This document shows positions 1-12,741 of a stretch of 64,000 nucleotides of DNA, one piece after another (positions within the stretch are counted from its first letter, which is position 1; each line of letters begins with the position of its first letter). The position numbers were made by a program, and so were the translations under genes. The notes under the pieces are model-generated. The model had not been told where the DNA came from, did no database searches, and saw only the letters and a list, made by a program, of their open reading frames with translations. The stretch comes from Brachynemurus nebulosus. Lineage: Eukaryota > Arthropoda > Insecta > Neuroptera > Myrmeleontidae. The stretch lies in assembly GCA_035578155.1 (NCBI GenBank), contig JAPWDM010000016.1, positions 3,612,501 to 3,676,500 on the forward strand, given 5' to 3'.

Positions 1-1105
1 TTCGTAATGGAAAACTTTTGATTGTAAATATCTCGTAAACGACCATCGCAGCGAAAAAATAACGAAATTTTTGAAGGCTTAAGCGAAGTAAGTTGTGGGT
101 ACTCCATACATTTTGCGACTATTAAAATGTAGTTTTCGTTATCGAAAATTATTGTTATCGAATTGCTTCTTATAAATTGGTTATAATTGGTTAATTTTAG
201 GTTCCACTAACTAATTATATTGTTAATAAGATACCACTGATTTTATTAGCAATAGAATATTTTTTAAAAAAACTACATTTCGTTATCGTTTGTTTTCGTA
301 ATCGTGCACTTTTGATGTAGAAACTTGAGTTACACGAATTTACGTTGTACGAAAGTTTTCTGTATAGAATTCCTTAGAAAAGTTAAAGAAAAACATAATA
401 AAAGAAACTATCATGTAAGAATGAATGCGCCGTTTTACACGCCTTCGTACTGCGCCATCCTACACGCCTGTCTATTATCAACAAAATCATCCTGTGGGAA
501 CCATCCACGCGTACTGGCATGAATTAAAATGATCAAAGCTAGTTCGTGATTAACTTTACTAGCCTCAGGAACATTTATAATTTTTAACTTGTTTCGACAT
601 AAACCGTAGTAACACATTCAAATTCGAGAAAAATAATATCAAATCGTACTAAAAATTTTAAACTTATCTAGAACCACTGATTATATCGAGATTATGTCGT
701 AAGCCAATATTTTTTGGTGAGTAATTACAAATACCCGAACACTTCAAAACACGGTTAAAGTTGGTTACAAATTTCGTTCCTGTTTCGAAAAAACAGGAGT
801 GCGCACTCTTACCGACCGCGCCATCTTACACGACCCTACCCTAATTGTAAAACTAGGTTTTATCCTGATCCCAGAAAAAAGTGAGGAAACAGTGAAATAT
901 CTCGAGAAATATACGTCTGATCTAAAAATAAAAAACACACGTGTTTAATATTTTCAAAAAGTCTATTCCAAACACCAAGCACGACCTCTCTGCCCCACCC
1001 CGTTGGGAGGAGGTGGACGATAACTGAAATGTCAAATGTAAATTCCTATTTTTTATCTCTATTATTCATTTTATTTCCGATGAAAAATGATTTTGGCTAA
1101 TCATA
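1..1105. other. AT-rich intergenic DNA, no gene seen
   Basis: No supported gene. Short open frames here lack codon structure or recognisable motifs. A small GC-richer motif, GCGCCATCYTACACG, occurs near 450 and again near 822, which suggests old dispersed-repeat material. A GC-richer patch lies near 965-1015. Confidence 0.6.
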
Positions 1106-1107
1106 TA

Positions 1108-1641
1108 CAGTCAAACCTGGATAAGGGAGAACTGGGTAAGCGAGAAAACTCTGTAAGTGAGAGTAATTGCCAGGTCCCGTAACTTTACCACTCTAAAACC
1201 TCTTTGAGTGAGAAACAAAAACCTGTATAAGTGAGAGTCGTTTTTTGCTCGTGAACCTCTATAACTGAGACTGCTAATTGCCTGTACCTCTATAAACAAC
1301 AGTTAAACGTCTTTAACATTTGCTATTTATGACTCATTCTTAAATTTCAAAGAACTTATACATATGTTTTTGTTTTCTTATAATAAGAGGAACTTATTTT
1401 CTATTCAAATAGTCAAAATACATTTTTTTGTAAGCTTATCTATGTCCAAATATGTATATGTATATTATTCTAATATATGCATGTTTCTCAATACATATTG
1501 GTTGTATTTTTTCTAGACCTCTATAAGTGAGATAAACCTCTTCCGTACTTCTGTAAACTAGAAACTCGGGTTAGTGAGAAACCTCTATAAGAGAAAAATA
1601 GATCGCGGTCCCTTCAACTCTCGCTTATCCAGGTTCGACTG
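1108..1641. mobile_element. pogo/Tigger-like MITE
   Basis: A 534-bp non-coding unit bounded by near-perfect terminal inverted repeats: CAGTCAAACCTGGATAAG at the left and its inverted partner CAGTCGAACCTGGATAAG at the right (one mismatch in 18). TA dinucleotides flank both ends, as expected for the Tc1/mariner/pogo target duplication. The interior is rich in diverged copies of CCTCTATAAGTGAGA and its relatives, so the subterminal sequence looks repeatedly duplicated. It carries no transposase and would depend on one in trans. The pogo/Tigger assignment rests on the CAG...CTG termini and the TA site; the boundaries themselves are clear. Confidence 0.8.
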
Positions 1642-2050
1642 TATAATCATATCTAATCGATCCATGCATAATTATATATGAAAAAATGGCTAGTCTTAAT
1701 CATGCATACTCATGTATGATGAAGCATGATGTTATACATATTCAGATAAAATTATGCATGAACCGATTATGCATGGACATACATGAACCATTTTGATATC
1801 ATCGAATTATGACATATTAATATCGTTGTGTGATCATAGTGGGGGAAACATTATTATAGAGTTGTATATCCATATTGAATAATTATAGAGTTGTACATCC
1901 ATATTGAATAAACGCAAGAGGGCTGTAGAGTTAACAACTATAGAGTTAACAAAAAATCATAAATTAACACTTTCACTGAGGTGACATTACTTAGTGCGTG
2001 TCAAAAACACGCACTTAACGAATTTTTATTATTGTAAATGTTGACTTTTG
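1642..2050. other. AT-rich spacer with 29-bp tandem pair and hairpin
   Basis: 1853-1881 and 1882-1910 are tandem copies of a 29-bp unit with one mismatch. 1660-1800 is dense in ATGCAT-type words. At about 1992-2020 there is a strong hairpin (AGTGCGTGT / ACACGCACT) just downstream of the minus-strand tRNA-like head. No gene seen. Confidence 0.6.
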
Positions 2051-2130
2051 CGGGATTCGATCACTGTTCATGCTGAAGGTGAAGTCTTCTTTTAAATTAT
2101 CACAGCCGTTAACCACTAGACCACGCTATC
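2051..2130 (-). repeat. tRNA-derived SINE-like head or tRNA pseudogene (Glu-like)
   Basis: On the minus strand an A box (TGGTCTAGTGG, 2113-2123) and a B box (GATCGAATCCC, 2052-2062) are both well formed. The A-box region resembles insect tRNA-Glu. A GAAG/CTTC stem with a TTC-containing loop lies between the boxes, but the D-to-anticodon spacing is expanded and the acceptor stem does not close. This fits a tRNA-derived SINE promoter or decayed tRNA rather than a working tRNA gene. No second copy was recognised in this window. Confidence 0.45.
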
Positions 2131-2337
2131 TTTGTTTATACTAACTTGTCATTATATGCTATGTATATTAAATACATTTGATAAAAATAGTAAACATAAA
2201 TTGTTGTTAGAATTTTCATAACCTTTTTATTTTTAAATTAATACCTAATAAAAAATTACTGTTAATATTAACAACAAAAATTTATTTTAACAATGAAAGT
2301 ATTAATGGGAGGTGTACTGAAAATTTTAGATGTAACT

Positions 2338-2510
2338 CAGGGCCGTAACTAGGCTGGGGGAGCCGGGGCATTGCCACTGGGCCACCAGCCAAAGGGGGCC
2401 CCCAAGAGAATACAAGAAATTCGAAATTTATAAATTTCTTGGCAAATTTTAAGGGCGATATTTCTGTAAAATTAGACCAGCAAACGAGGAAACGATTGAC
2501 AAGCAAAAAA
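2338..2510 (+). mobile_element. hAT-type terminus fragment
   Basis: Begins CAGGGCCGTAACTAGG, nearly the same terminus as the hAT transposase-bearing element at 25299 (CAGGGCCGTAGCTAG). The sequence is GC-rich in its first 70 bp and contains no transposase. No partner terminus was seen, so this is a one-ended fragment. Confidence 0.45.
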
Positions 2511-2519
2511 AGAAGGTCA

Positions 2520-2904
<385 letters not shown>

Positions 2905-2905
2905 A

Positions 2906-4539
<1,634 letters not shown>

Positions 4540-4550
4540 CCTCCCTCCTT
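4540..4550 (-). other. element 1 polypurine tract
   Basis: Minus-strand AAGGAGGGAGG directly abuts the 3' LTR, giving the plus-strand DNA primer site. The env stop codon (TAA) overlaps its first bases. Confidence 0.85.
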
Positions 4551-6151
4551 AAGACGAAAGCGGTGGCCATAGAAGTTTGACTTCTTGGGACGGCGCTTTT
4601 GGTTGGTATTGTACTTGAATTGAAGAATCCTCTTGAATATGTGCTTGAAGTGCTGTATTCTCTTGGAACGGCTTCCTTGTGTAACGAATAATGAATAGGA
4701 TACTGATGATTAACATGGTTGCAAGAATAAAGAAAGTAGTAGATACGTGAATAGTGCCATGTGTCCGCAGTAGCTGGATTTCTTCTCGATTTTCTAAATG
4801 ATAGTTTTTCAATTTGTTGAGGTCCAGTTTTTCTTCCAATTTGGATATGTTGACCGGAAGATTGTATGTTGGTTGCAAATAGATTTTTTCCCATTTTCTT
4901 AATATTTTACTATCGTAGGTAATGTCGTTGATTTTTACGGAATAGTTTTCAAAGCGTATTAAAATGGTTTCCATGATGGTTCGATTTTTGATGCCTCATG
5001 TTGAACTAATAACAATTCCATATGAGTTCTTGATGATGATGTGGTTGTTGTAGATTTGTTTGATTTCGGTTATGTTGTTGTAGTATTCATAGATGCAGGT
5101 AGGCGATTGATTGGAAAGTAGATTTCCGATGCACTTTGAATTTTTCAGTTTAATTGCTGCAGTTTTGGGCTCGCATACGTAGATTTCCTCTATTTTGGGG
5201 CACGCATTATCGACCTCGTACAACTGATATTCATTGGAAATGGTATATGGTTTGGGAAATTTTATTGTTTTTAAATGAACATTTGGTAAAGGTTCTAATT
5301 TGTTTAATCGATAGGTAGAGGATTGGAAATTAGGTATCTGTATGTTAAAAATTATGTTGCTATCGTTGTAATAAGCCTGCAGTTTAAGGAACTCGTATAT
5401 TTGTTCGTATGATTTGATGGGTATGCCTTGTTTGTTCAATGAATTATAAGCGTACTCTAGTTCATCTGGAAGTAGAATAGGCTTTGCGACAATATTAAGT
5501 TTTGCCAAATTAATGGATTGTATGACATCTTTAATGTGGTCATTAAGTGTCCCAATATTGAAATTAATTCTGTACGCGTATTGTATAATTTTTAATTCGC
5601 TTTGTTCTTTTTGACCGATGTTCGTATATAAAAATTTCAAATATCTGTTAATAGAATTTTGCTGATCGTTTATGTGTTTGGTGATGTTTTCAAATCGTTC
5701 GATCATTTGGGAGTTAATGCGGACCTGCTTGTTTAATTGATTCACAATGTTATTTTGATTTAGTTTTAAATTTTCTATATTTTTATTAATTTCGATGGCA
5801 TCGTTATGATCCATGTTGCCAGTAATCTGTTTAATGACTGTTCCTAAACCGTCTATCAATCCTCGCTTAGTAATTTTTCTTGGTAGTAAAATTTGGAGAT
5901 TTTCTTTCAATTCTTTAAATTTTAGCCGAATAATTTCCTCGAATTCTGTATTAGGGAGTTTTTGTGAAATGAGATTGATTGAGTTTTCAATATTAAATAG
6001 ATTTTCTTTGTAATTATTAAGATTAATAATGTGAATATAATGGTCATAACTATTCACGACTCGTGCTTGGCCTAGGTTCATTACTAGGATCCCTGGATTG
6101 TTGGTCTGGTCTATTATTTCTATTTTCTGTGCTGTTACCGACAGCATTATC
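4549..6151 (-). pseudogene. env: element 1 env (F-type envelope glycoprotein), one in-frame stop
   Basis: Main exon of an Env protein related to errantivirus/baculovirus-F-type membrane fusion proteins. Seen: a basic furin-like site (KITKR) about 95 residues after the ATG at 6147, followed at once by the conserved Gly-rich fusion-peptide region (GLIDGLG); Cys pairs in the central part; and one C-terminal membrane segment (~24 residues) before a short basic tail. One in-frame TGA at 4996-4998 separates the ectodomain from the last ~140 codons; the frame is otherwise continuous. A splice acceptor (TTGCAG, ending at 6152) precedes the exon. A donor at 11135 would join it, in phase, to a 23-nt leader exon (11136-11158). 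It overlaps the end of pol by ~100 bp. Confidence 0.88.
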
Positions 6152-9100
6152 CTGCAATTTAAGTGGGCGTCTTAATTTTTGTTTGTTTAACTTTCTATTC
6201 TTATTATCTAATATGGTTATTTTATTATTTTTGGATACAGCAGTTTGTTTTAATTTAGCATGTAGTTTGTTATTATGTTTGTTCTCAGTTAGATACGCGT
6301 TTGTGTCAGGTACGTAATTTAGGGGTTCATGTCTATCTCTATTTAATTTTACAATTTTTTCTTGTTTCTTTTCTAACACGTAGTCATTAACTTTGTCGTA
6401 CAAGTTTTGTTGTTTTTCGTTTATGTCGTTCAAGTCAGGTTTTAAGCTCATGTCATATGTTCTACCAAAGAAAAGTTCAAAAGGAGTGTACCTAGTAGTT
6501 GAATGGACCAAATTATTATACGTGAAAATTGCAGATAGTAATTTTTGTTCGGGTTCCATTTCTCTATTTTTGGGATCTTTATGGATAATTCTGTAAATTT
6601 CTAACAGTGTCGAGTGAAATCGCTCGATGGGTGAATTTGAATTTGAACTTCGTACCGAAGTAATGTGCAAATTTATATTATAGTTATCGCAAAATTGACG
6701 AAATCGAATAGAATCAAATCCTTTTTCAGAATCTACAACTAGTGTTGTAGGTTTTCCATATGTGGCTATAAATTTTGAAAATGCTTCTATTAGGTGTATG
6801 CTATTTCTACTAAGAAGAATGCATCCTTGTGCAAATTTAGAAAATTTATCAATTACAGTAAATATTGTAAGTTTATCGATATAAAATATATCTGCATGTA
6901 CGATTTCAAGTGGACGGACTAGTGTAGGGGTTAACTGAAATTTTTGTTTTGGGGGTCTCCTATCATATTTATTTTCTTAATATGTTTTACAATTATTAAT
7001 GTAATAAGTTATTTTACTTTTTAAATTTGGAAAATAGTAATCTCGTTTTAAGTGAGCCAAAGTTTCATTAATTCCACGGTGGTTACTAGTCTGGTGATAA
7101 TCTGAAATTATGCGGTCTTGTTGTTCGTCATCTTCAATATCTTCTAATAATTTTGTACATCTTATAATTTTGAATTGTCTACCATGAGAAAAGTATTGGT
7201 GATAGATTTCTTGTACTTTATTAAACAAATCGTCATCGGGGCGGTATATAGCTGTACGTTTGTTTGGTGGTAAGAACTGTCTAAATATTTCAATTAAAAT
7301 TTCGTCAGTATAATTTGGACCTTGAAAAGTTTGTCTACGTTTTGTTTTAAACAAAATTTTTAATTTTCGGCTTGTCGTTTTTAGTTCTGGGTTAATAAGG
7401 AGAATGATTTGTTGAGTGAAATCATTTAAAGGATTTTCAGAGATTGGAATAAATAATGTATCGTCATCGTCAGCACTATGTACAGTACTGTCTTCGTCGT
7501 CGGTGTCATTTGTTCGAGTAGAAGTATGTCTTGTTACATGGGTTGAAGTATTACTACTAGTTTCGTGTGAGTTAATTTCTGGAATAATAACGCGTGAAAG
7601 AGCATCAGCATTTGTATTACTCTTGCCTGATTTATGTATGATTGTATAATCGAATTCCTCAAGTTTGAGGCGCCACCGAACCAGTTTACTATTCGGTTCC
7701 TTTAATGACATAAGCCACGTAAGAGGCTTGTGGTCTGTTATAATTTTAAATTTGCGACCAAATAGGTACGGACGGAAGTATTTTGTGGCCCACACAATAG
7801 CCAGAAGTTCTTTTTCTATTGTGCTGTAATTTTGTTCACTCTTAGTGAGTGTACGGCTGGCATAACAGATTGGGCGATCCTTGCCGATAGGTCCTTGCGA
7901 AAGTATCGCGCCTATAGCACAATTACTAGCGTCTGTTGTTAGGTTAAATTCTTTACTAAAATCAGGATATGCAAGTACTGGCTCATCAGTGAGTAATTTT
8001 TTGCATAGTTCGAAAGTCTTAATATATTCCGGGGTTAATTTAATTTCCTCTCCTTTTCTTAAACATTGGGTTAAAGGCTTAGTAATTTTCGCGAAATCCT
8101 TAATGAATTTACGATAGTACCCTAGTAAACCGAGAAAGCTCTTAATTTCTTTTGGTGTTTTAGGTAATGGAAAATTTGTAATGGCTTTGATCTTATCCGG
8201 ATTTGGTTTCACACCTTCTGAAGAGACTATGTGTCCAAGGAAAGCGACCTCTTTATGTAAAAATTCACTTTTATCAAGTTGTACTTTAAGATTTGCTTTT
8301 CTAAGTTTTTCAAAGACTCTACGTAAATTTACAATGTGTTCATCTAACGATGTGGAGAAAACTATGATGTCGTCCATATATACTAGACAAACAGTGCCCT
8401 GTAGTTCTCGCAAAACGTTGTCCATAACCCTTTGAAAGGTGGACGGAGCGTTTTTTAGGCCAAAAGGCATTCTCAAATATTCGTAGTGGCCATTCTCGAC
8501 GCTAAAAGCTGTCTTGGGAATATCTTTAGGATGGAGTTCAATTTGGTGAAACCCGCTGGCCAAGTCAAGGGTAGTAAAGTACATACATTTGCCAAGTTTG
8601 TCAAGAATATCAGTGATGTTTGGTAATGGATATTTGTCATCGACTGTCTTTTCGTTTAAGCGTCTATAATCTACTACAAGTCTCCATTTTTTCTTTCCAC
8701 TTGCGTCGGCTTTTTTGGGGACAATCCAAATGGGGGATGACCAAGGAGAGTAGCTTGGTCGAATTATACCTTGTTTTAATAGTTGGTCAATTTGTCTCCT
8801 GACCTCTTCTTTATGAATTTGTGGATACCGATATGATTTTGTGTGTATTGGGATGTCGTCTTTAGTAATGATACGATGTTTGATTTCATTCGTAAAAGTC
8901 AGGTCTTGTCCTTCGCGATAGAAAATGTCGTCAAACTGTTTACAAAGGTTGATAATTTTGGACCGTTCTTCCATATTTAAATGATCGACTCGAATCAAAT
9001 TGTCGATGCTATTACAAAAACTATTAGTTTGTGAGTTAATTTGGTTTTCCTTAAATTCGACTAATTCGTGATTTAGAATTTCTGCCTTAATCGGTTGTTC

Positions 9101-9730
9101 TATAAAAAGAATTTGTTTATCGTTTGTTAAATTTATGACTGTACAAATGAAATGCCAGTCGTTTGCTTTATAGATACCTTCAGGTATCAGAAGTTTATTG
9201 TCAATAAAAATGTTTTTTAAAATAAATTCTCCTGATTGGATATCAACCGGTAATTTAACTATCATTTTTGAAAAAGGTTGTAATGTAAATTTTCCAGACA
9301 TAAAATTTGGTTTTGATAATAATTTTAATGTAGCGTTTTTTGTTTTTAAAATTTGATTAACAACGTCAATCTTTGCGTTAATCTTTTTCAAAATATCTAA
9401 GCCGATTAGACCGTCAAAATATTGGTGAAATTGAAAAATTAAGAAATCAATCGTATCGTTTGGTTGTCTAAATTCTTTAAACATAGGTAAGGTTACTTTT
9501 TCCTTTAAGTGATAGGTGTTCAATACTGCTTTAATTTCTATTGGTTCAATTTCTTCGCAATAATTTAGATCTACATGTTCAGGGTTTATAAATGAATTTG
9601 AAGCGCCAGTGTCAATAAGAAATTTTAGGTACTTGCCGGATGGGGATTGAATATGTACATAAGGAAGTGTGTTGCCGTGAGTGTTCAGGTCTAGGTAACC
9701 AAATTGTGGTCCCAGGTTGACTGAAAATTT
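6050..9730 (-). pseudogene. pol: element 1 pol (PR-RT-RNaseH-IN) with premature stop
   Basis: Pol polyprotein read in the -1 frame relative to gag. Upstream of the first obvious long frame, the frame holds the aspartic protease motif DTGAS (about 9600-9615). Reverse transcriptase follows with YMDD, then RNase H with TDAS, then integrase. The integrase has its acidic triad in order (HAD, VVD, SPIE). Damage is confined to the HHCC zinc finger: the fourth ligand position reads Tyr (TAT) and the next codon is TAA (6977-6979). Downstream of it the same frame stays open to 6050. It would be made by ribosomal frameshifting near 9730 and is cleaved by its own protease. Reverse transcription and integration would both need readthrough. 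Confidence 0.9.
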
Positions 9731-11094
9731 GAATCGTCTAGTTCGTATTCGGAACTGACAACGGACATAGGATTTGTATTGTTTTCGTTGTCTTGTTCGT
9801 CATATACGTCGATATTTTCAACAATGTCAGTGTTTGCAGTTTCAAAGTTGTCTAAATTTTGGAAATCTTGTTGTTCATTATTATGTAATTCTTCACTAAG
9901 AAAAGTTGGTTTAGACATAGGGGCGAATACACGATTAGTATTTGAATTATATTGTTGTGTTCGTGGTTGTGCCCTAATACTTAATCTATTACTTCCTATT
10001 TCCATAGGTTCCGGTTTATATCGCGTTAATTGTTGCGGAGGGAATCTGGAAGTTGTTTGTTGTGGTGAATTTGTTGTTGGTTTATACGTAAATTGTCTTT
10101 GTACCATTTGTGGTCTATAGTTCGTTTGTTGCGGAATAAATGTACGATGTTGTGATTGATTTGGAACTAACCGATTGTTACTAGAATTAATGTGTTGAAC
10201 TATTGGTTTTGGTTTATTAACTATGTTTGGGGTTTGTGATTTGGTATAGTAGATATTCTGTTCTTTTATGCAAAAGCTGAAGGCTTCTGATAATGTGCTT
10301 GGTTTCATTGCGCGAATGGTGGATCCTAAAGGTTCCCGTAATCCCGATAGGAAAACATTCAAACACATTTCACTGTATAAGCTTAGTTTGGAAGCTCGAA
10401 CATCTCCATTGTTTTCATGTATTTTAACATGGTTTGATATTGTAGACAAAATTTCTATTATACTACTGTAAAATGTCTCAACAGTTTGATTACCTTGTCT
10501 AAGGTTATGTAAATCTTTAATTAAACTGGTTTCATTTCTCTTGTCCGAATAATAAGTAATTAAATTATTTTTGATTTGGACCCAATCGATAGGTGTCCCA
10601 TACATATTGAGTTCATTAGCCTGTCCAGTGATTTTATTTCTAATAGCTCTAAGGAGAAGTTTGCCGTAACTAGTTCCGTTAACATTAGGAATGAGACTTA
10701 ATATTTCTTCTACGTTATTTATAAAATCATACAATAAGCGTGTATTACCATCGAAGGTTGGTAAATCTTTAATAGCATCTGGGATTCTTAATGCATTAAA
10801 GACTTCACTAGGCGTTGCCATTGTTAAATTATTTGAAATATTATTTGTATTATTTAGATTAATTGTATTTTCGTTCAAATTAATTGGATTGAGATTTTCA
10901 AAATTTTCGTAAAAATTATTTAAAGAATTACTTAATTCAACACTATTCCCGTATTCTGCGGCGTTACTAGTGTTGGGGTAATTTTGGGTTTCAACACCGT
11001 TCCCGTTTACTGCGGCGTCAAAGGTGTTGGGAGAAGAGTTTCGCTTATAAGGAATTGCCCGTAGTAAGGATGATTTGGGTTTGGTATTAGGCAT
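9691..11094 (-). CDS. gag: element 1 Gag, no zinc knuckles
   Basis: Structural protein of 467 residues. I chose the first true ATG in this frame (11094); the open frame extends upstream but with no ATG. The central part has a retrotransposon-Gag capsid-like helical region (from about residue 92, TPSEVFNALRIP onward). The C-terminal third is Gln/Asn/Pro/Arg-rich with an acidic tail, and there is no CCHC knuckle, a known trait of the 17.6/297-like errantiviruses. Residues 21-38 and 39-56 are a diverged tandem duplication of 18 residues. The start lies just downstream of the env splice donor, so spliced env RNA would lack this ATG. No lesion seen. Confidence 0.88.
   Translation of the reverse strand: MPNTKPKSSLLRAIPYKRNSSPNTFDAAVNGNGVETQNYPNTSNAAEYGNSVELSNSLNNFYENFENLNPINLNENTINLNNTNNISNNLTMATPSEVFNALRIPDAIKDLPTFDGNTRLLYDFINNVEEILSLIPNVNGTSYGKLLLRAIRNKITGQANELNMYGTPIDWVQIKNNLITYYSDKRNETSLIKDLHNLRQGNQTVETFYSSIIEILSTISNHVKIHENNGDVRASKLSLYSEMCLNVFLSGLREPLGSTIRAMKPSTLSEAFSFCIKEQNIYYTKSQTPNIVNKPKPIVQHINSSNNRLVPNQSQHRTFIPQQTNYRPQMVQRQFTYKPTTNSPQQTTSRFPPQQLTRYKPEPMEIGSNRLSIRAQPRTQQYNSNTNRVFAPMSKPTFLSEELHNNEQQDFQNLDNFETANTDIVENIDVYDEQDNENNTNPMSVVSSEYELDDSNFQSTWDHNLVT
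9724..9730 (-). other. candidate -1 frameshift heptamer (gag-pol)
   Basis: Minus-strand A AAT TTT sits in the correct gag phase (X XXY YYZ), about 31 nt before the gag stop at 9691-9693. A -1 slip here enters the protease frame directly, with no intervening stop. Confidence 0.7.
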
Positions 11095-11135
11095 TAAATT
11101 TCCAATGAATAACAATTGAAACAAAATCGACTTAC

Positions 11136-11158
11136 GTGAACAGCCAGAATGCGACCAT
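11136..11158 (-). CDS. env: element 1 env leader exon / upstream mini-ORF
   Basis: ATG at 11156-11158 opens a hydrophobic 8-codon ORF whose stop (TAA) lies inside the splice donor AC|GTAAGT (intron begins at 11135). In unspliced RNA it ends before the gag ATG at 11094. If spliced to the acceptor before 6151, the 23 nt stay in phase with env and the combined N-terminus reads as a signal peptide. The total coding length (23 + 1603 nt) is divisible by three. Splicing itself is inferred from site sequences and phase. Confidence 0.65.
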
Positions 11159-11412
11159 AGTACGGATGGTTGTAGCAGCTCCACTGGATGATGTGCCCTC
11201 ACCGTAGTTCTGCGTTGTAGTTGCTGGTTCCTTGTATGCTCCAAGTCCAACAGCTGTAGGTTCACGAAGATCTGCTGGTGTCCGTGTTCCCGTGAAGAGA
11301 AACCCTCGAGAGCCAAATAAACCGTTTAGCTCCGGCAAATGTTTCGTTATGCCCTCGAACCACTTGTCCGCAAGTTTAACTACTTTACACGAAAACGCGT
11401 TACAGATCCGAA

Positions 11413-11423
11413 CGACTGCGCCA
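11413..11423 (-). other. element 1 primer-binding site
   Basis: Minus-strand TGGCGCAGTCG, whose first T is the last base of the 5' LTR. This matches the CCA end expected of an insect tRNA-Ser, the primer used by 17.6/297-type elements. The tRNA identity is from family knowledge. Confidence 0.8.
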
Positions 11424-11851
11424 GTTATGTTCACTCGTTCGCGAGGTTGATTAAAAAATAAATTTTATTTTTCGTTTTATTACAATATTTATTATAAAAT
11501 ATTTAATTGTTACAAATTTCAATAGTAGAAACCTCACGTCTAACGAACTTTGAAATTGAATTGAATAATAGCGAAACTAAACTCATTGAAATTGACTTAA
11601 ACGCTTGTATTTATACTATCTCGTAATATTCTAGAAAAGTGCATTTAGCTGACTTAAGAAATGACGCTTCTAATAACAATTCTTAGAAGTAAAAAGTTAA
11701 AAGCTGATATAAGCTGTAATTGATATTATAAAGTGATTACATAAGCATATGATTGAAATATGATATATGTGTGAATGGTATGTAAAAAATGTTAGGTAAC
11801 TGATACATATTAGATAAAATATTATATAGGGTGTCCATAAGTTGTGTCCAT

Positions 11852-11855
<4 letters not shown>
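11423..11855 (-). repeat. element 1 5' LTR
   Basis: 433 bp, the same length as 4107-4539. The three differences lie near 11544, 11603 and 11665. It supplies the promoter for the minus-strand transcript. Confidence 0.95.

Positions 11856-11935
<80 letters not shown>
11856..11935. repeat. (TA)n microsatellite, right half
   Basis: Continuation of the TA tract at 3992-4106, separated by the insertion of element 1. Confidence 0.9.
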
Positions 11936-11937
<2 letters not shown>

Positions 11938-12219
11938 ATATTTAATGATTGATATATTTGTTGATAAAATTGATTCAATAAAACAACAGAAATAAAAAAT
12001 AAAAAAATAAAAATTTTTATCTTAAGTTTTTTTTTTTTTATTTTGCAACTTTCGCGCTTAAAAGTGATTTATTTAAGTTAATTTTGTGGAATTTAAGAGT
12101 GCTCTGTTCAAACAGGCATCGTTATTTACGTTAAATAATTGTGCAACTAAACAGTAATTGTCACAGATGAGGTAATTGTATTTATGCTACATAGATGGTT
12201 TTACCGTATAGGTTTACCT
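11936..12219. other. AT-rich spacer
   Basis: Contains A/T homopolymer runs and a poly-T of 13 near 12028. No gene or repeat recognised. Confidence 0.5.
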
Positions 12220-12538
12220 AGAGTCCCTATAATAAATAGAGTTGTGACATGTCATGCATTTTCTTTCCAAAACAGAGCGGGAAGCTTCGAAATTAATTAT
12301 TACATGTTTGTGTAAATATTTTTGAGTACATAATTATTGTTAATAGGTTATGAATTCATGAACAATTAAAAAAAATATTAATTTAATTATTTTTTCTAGG
12401 TTAAACTAAATGATTTTTATTAAATATTTTTTAACTTACTTTCAATTTATTTTACCCAACGTTAGACAAAAAATGCCGGAACCAATCAGTGTTCACCACA
12501 CATGTCACGATTCTATTTATTATAGGGCAAATTATAGG
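12220..12538. repeat. inverted-repeat (MITE-like) unit
   Basis: Arms of about 33-38 bp (12220-12252 and 12500-12538) are inverted copies sharing CTATAATAAATAGA and ACATGTCAC. The GGGACTCTA word recurs just outside the right arm (12542-12554, changed), suggesting partial duplication. No coding sequence. Confidence 0.55.
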
Positions 12539-12741
12539 GGCTCTATTTTAGTATAAATGAAAATGGCCAAATTAGAAATTTAGAATGTCAGCTATTTAAA
12601 TAGGCAAATTTTATTTATTTTTATTCAATTTTTTGTGTTCATATGGATTTATAACTAAAATGTATCTTCTTGGAATGTAATTATTAAAAATAAGTATAAT
12701 TTTTAATTTTAATTGGAAATTATTTTATAGGTTAAATAAAA

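Noticed and set aside
6063..6317. Plus-strand frames over elements 1 and 3 (for example 5813-6013, 7416-8435, 9779-10912, 54011-54268)
   Set aside because: Antisense shadows of gag, pol and env.
11095..11316. Upstream extension of the element 1 gag frame
   Set aside because: It opens on TTG, has no ATG, and lies in the leader around the env splice donor.
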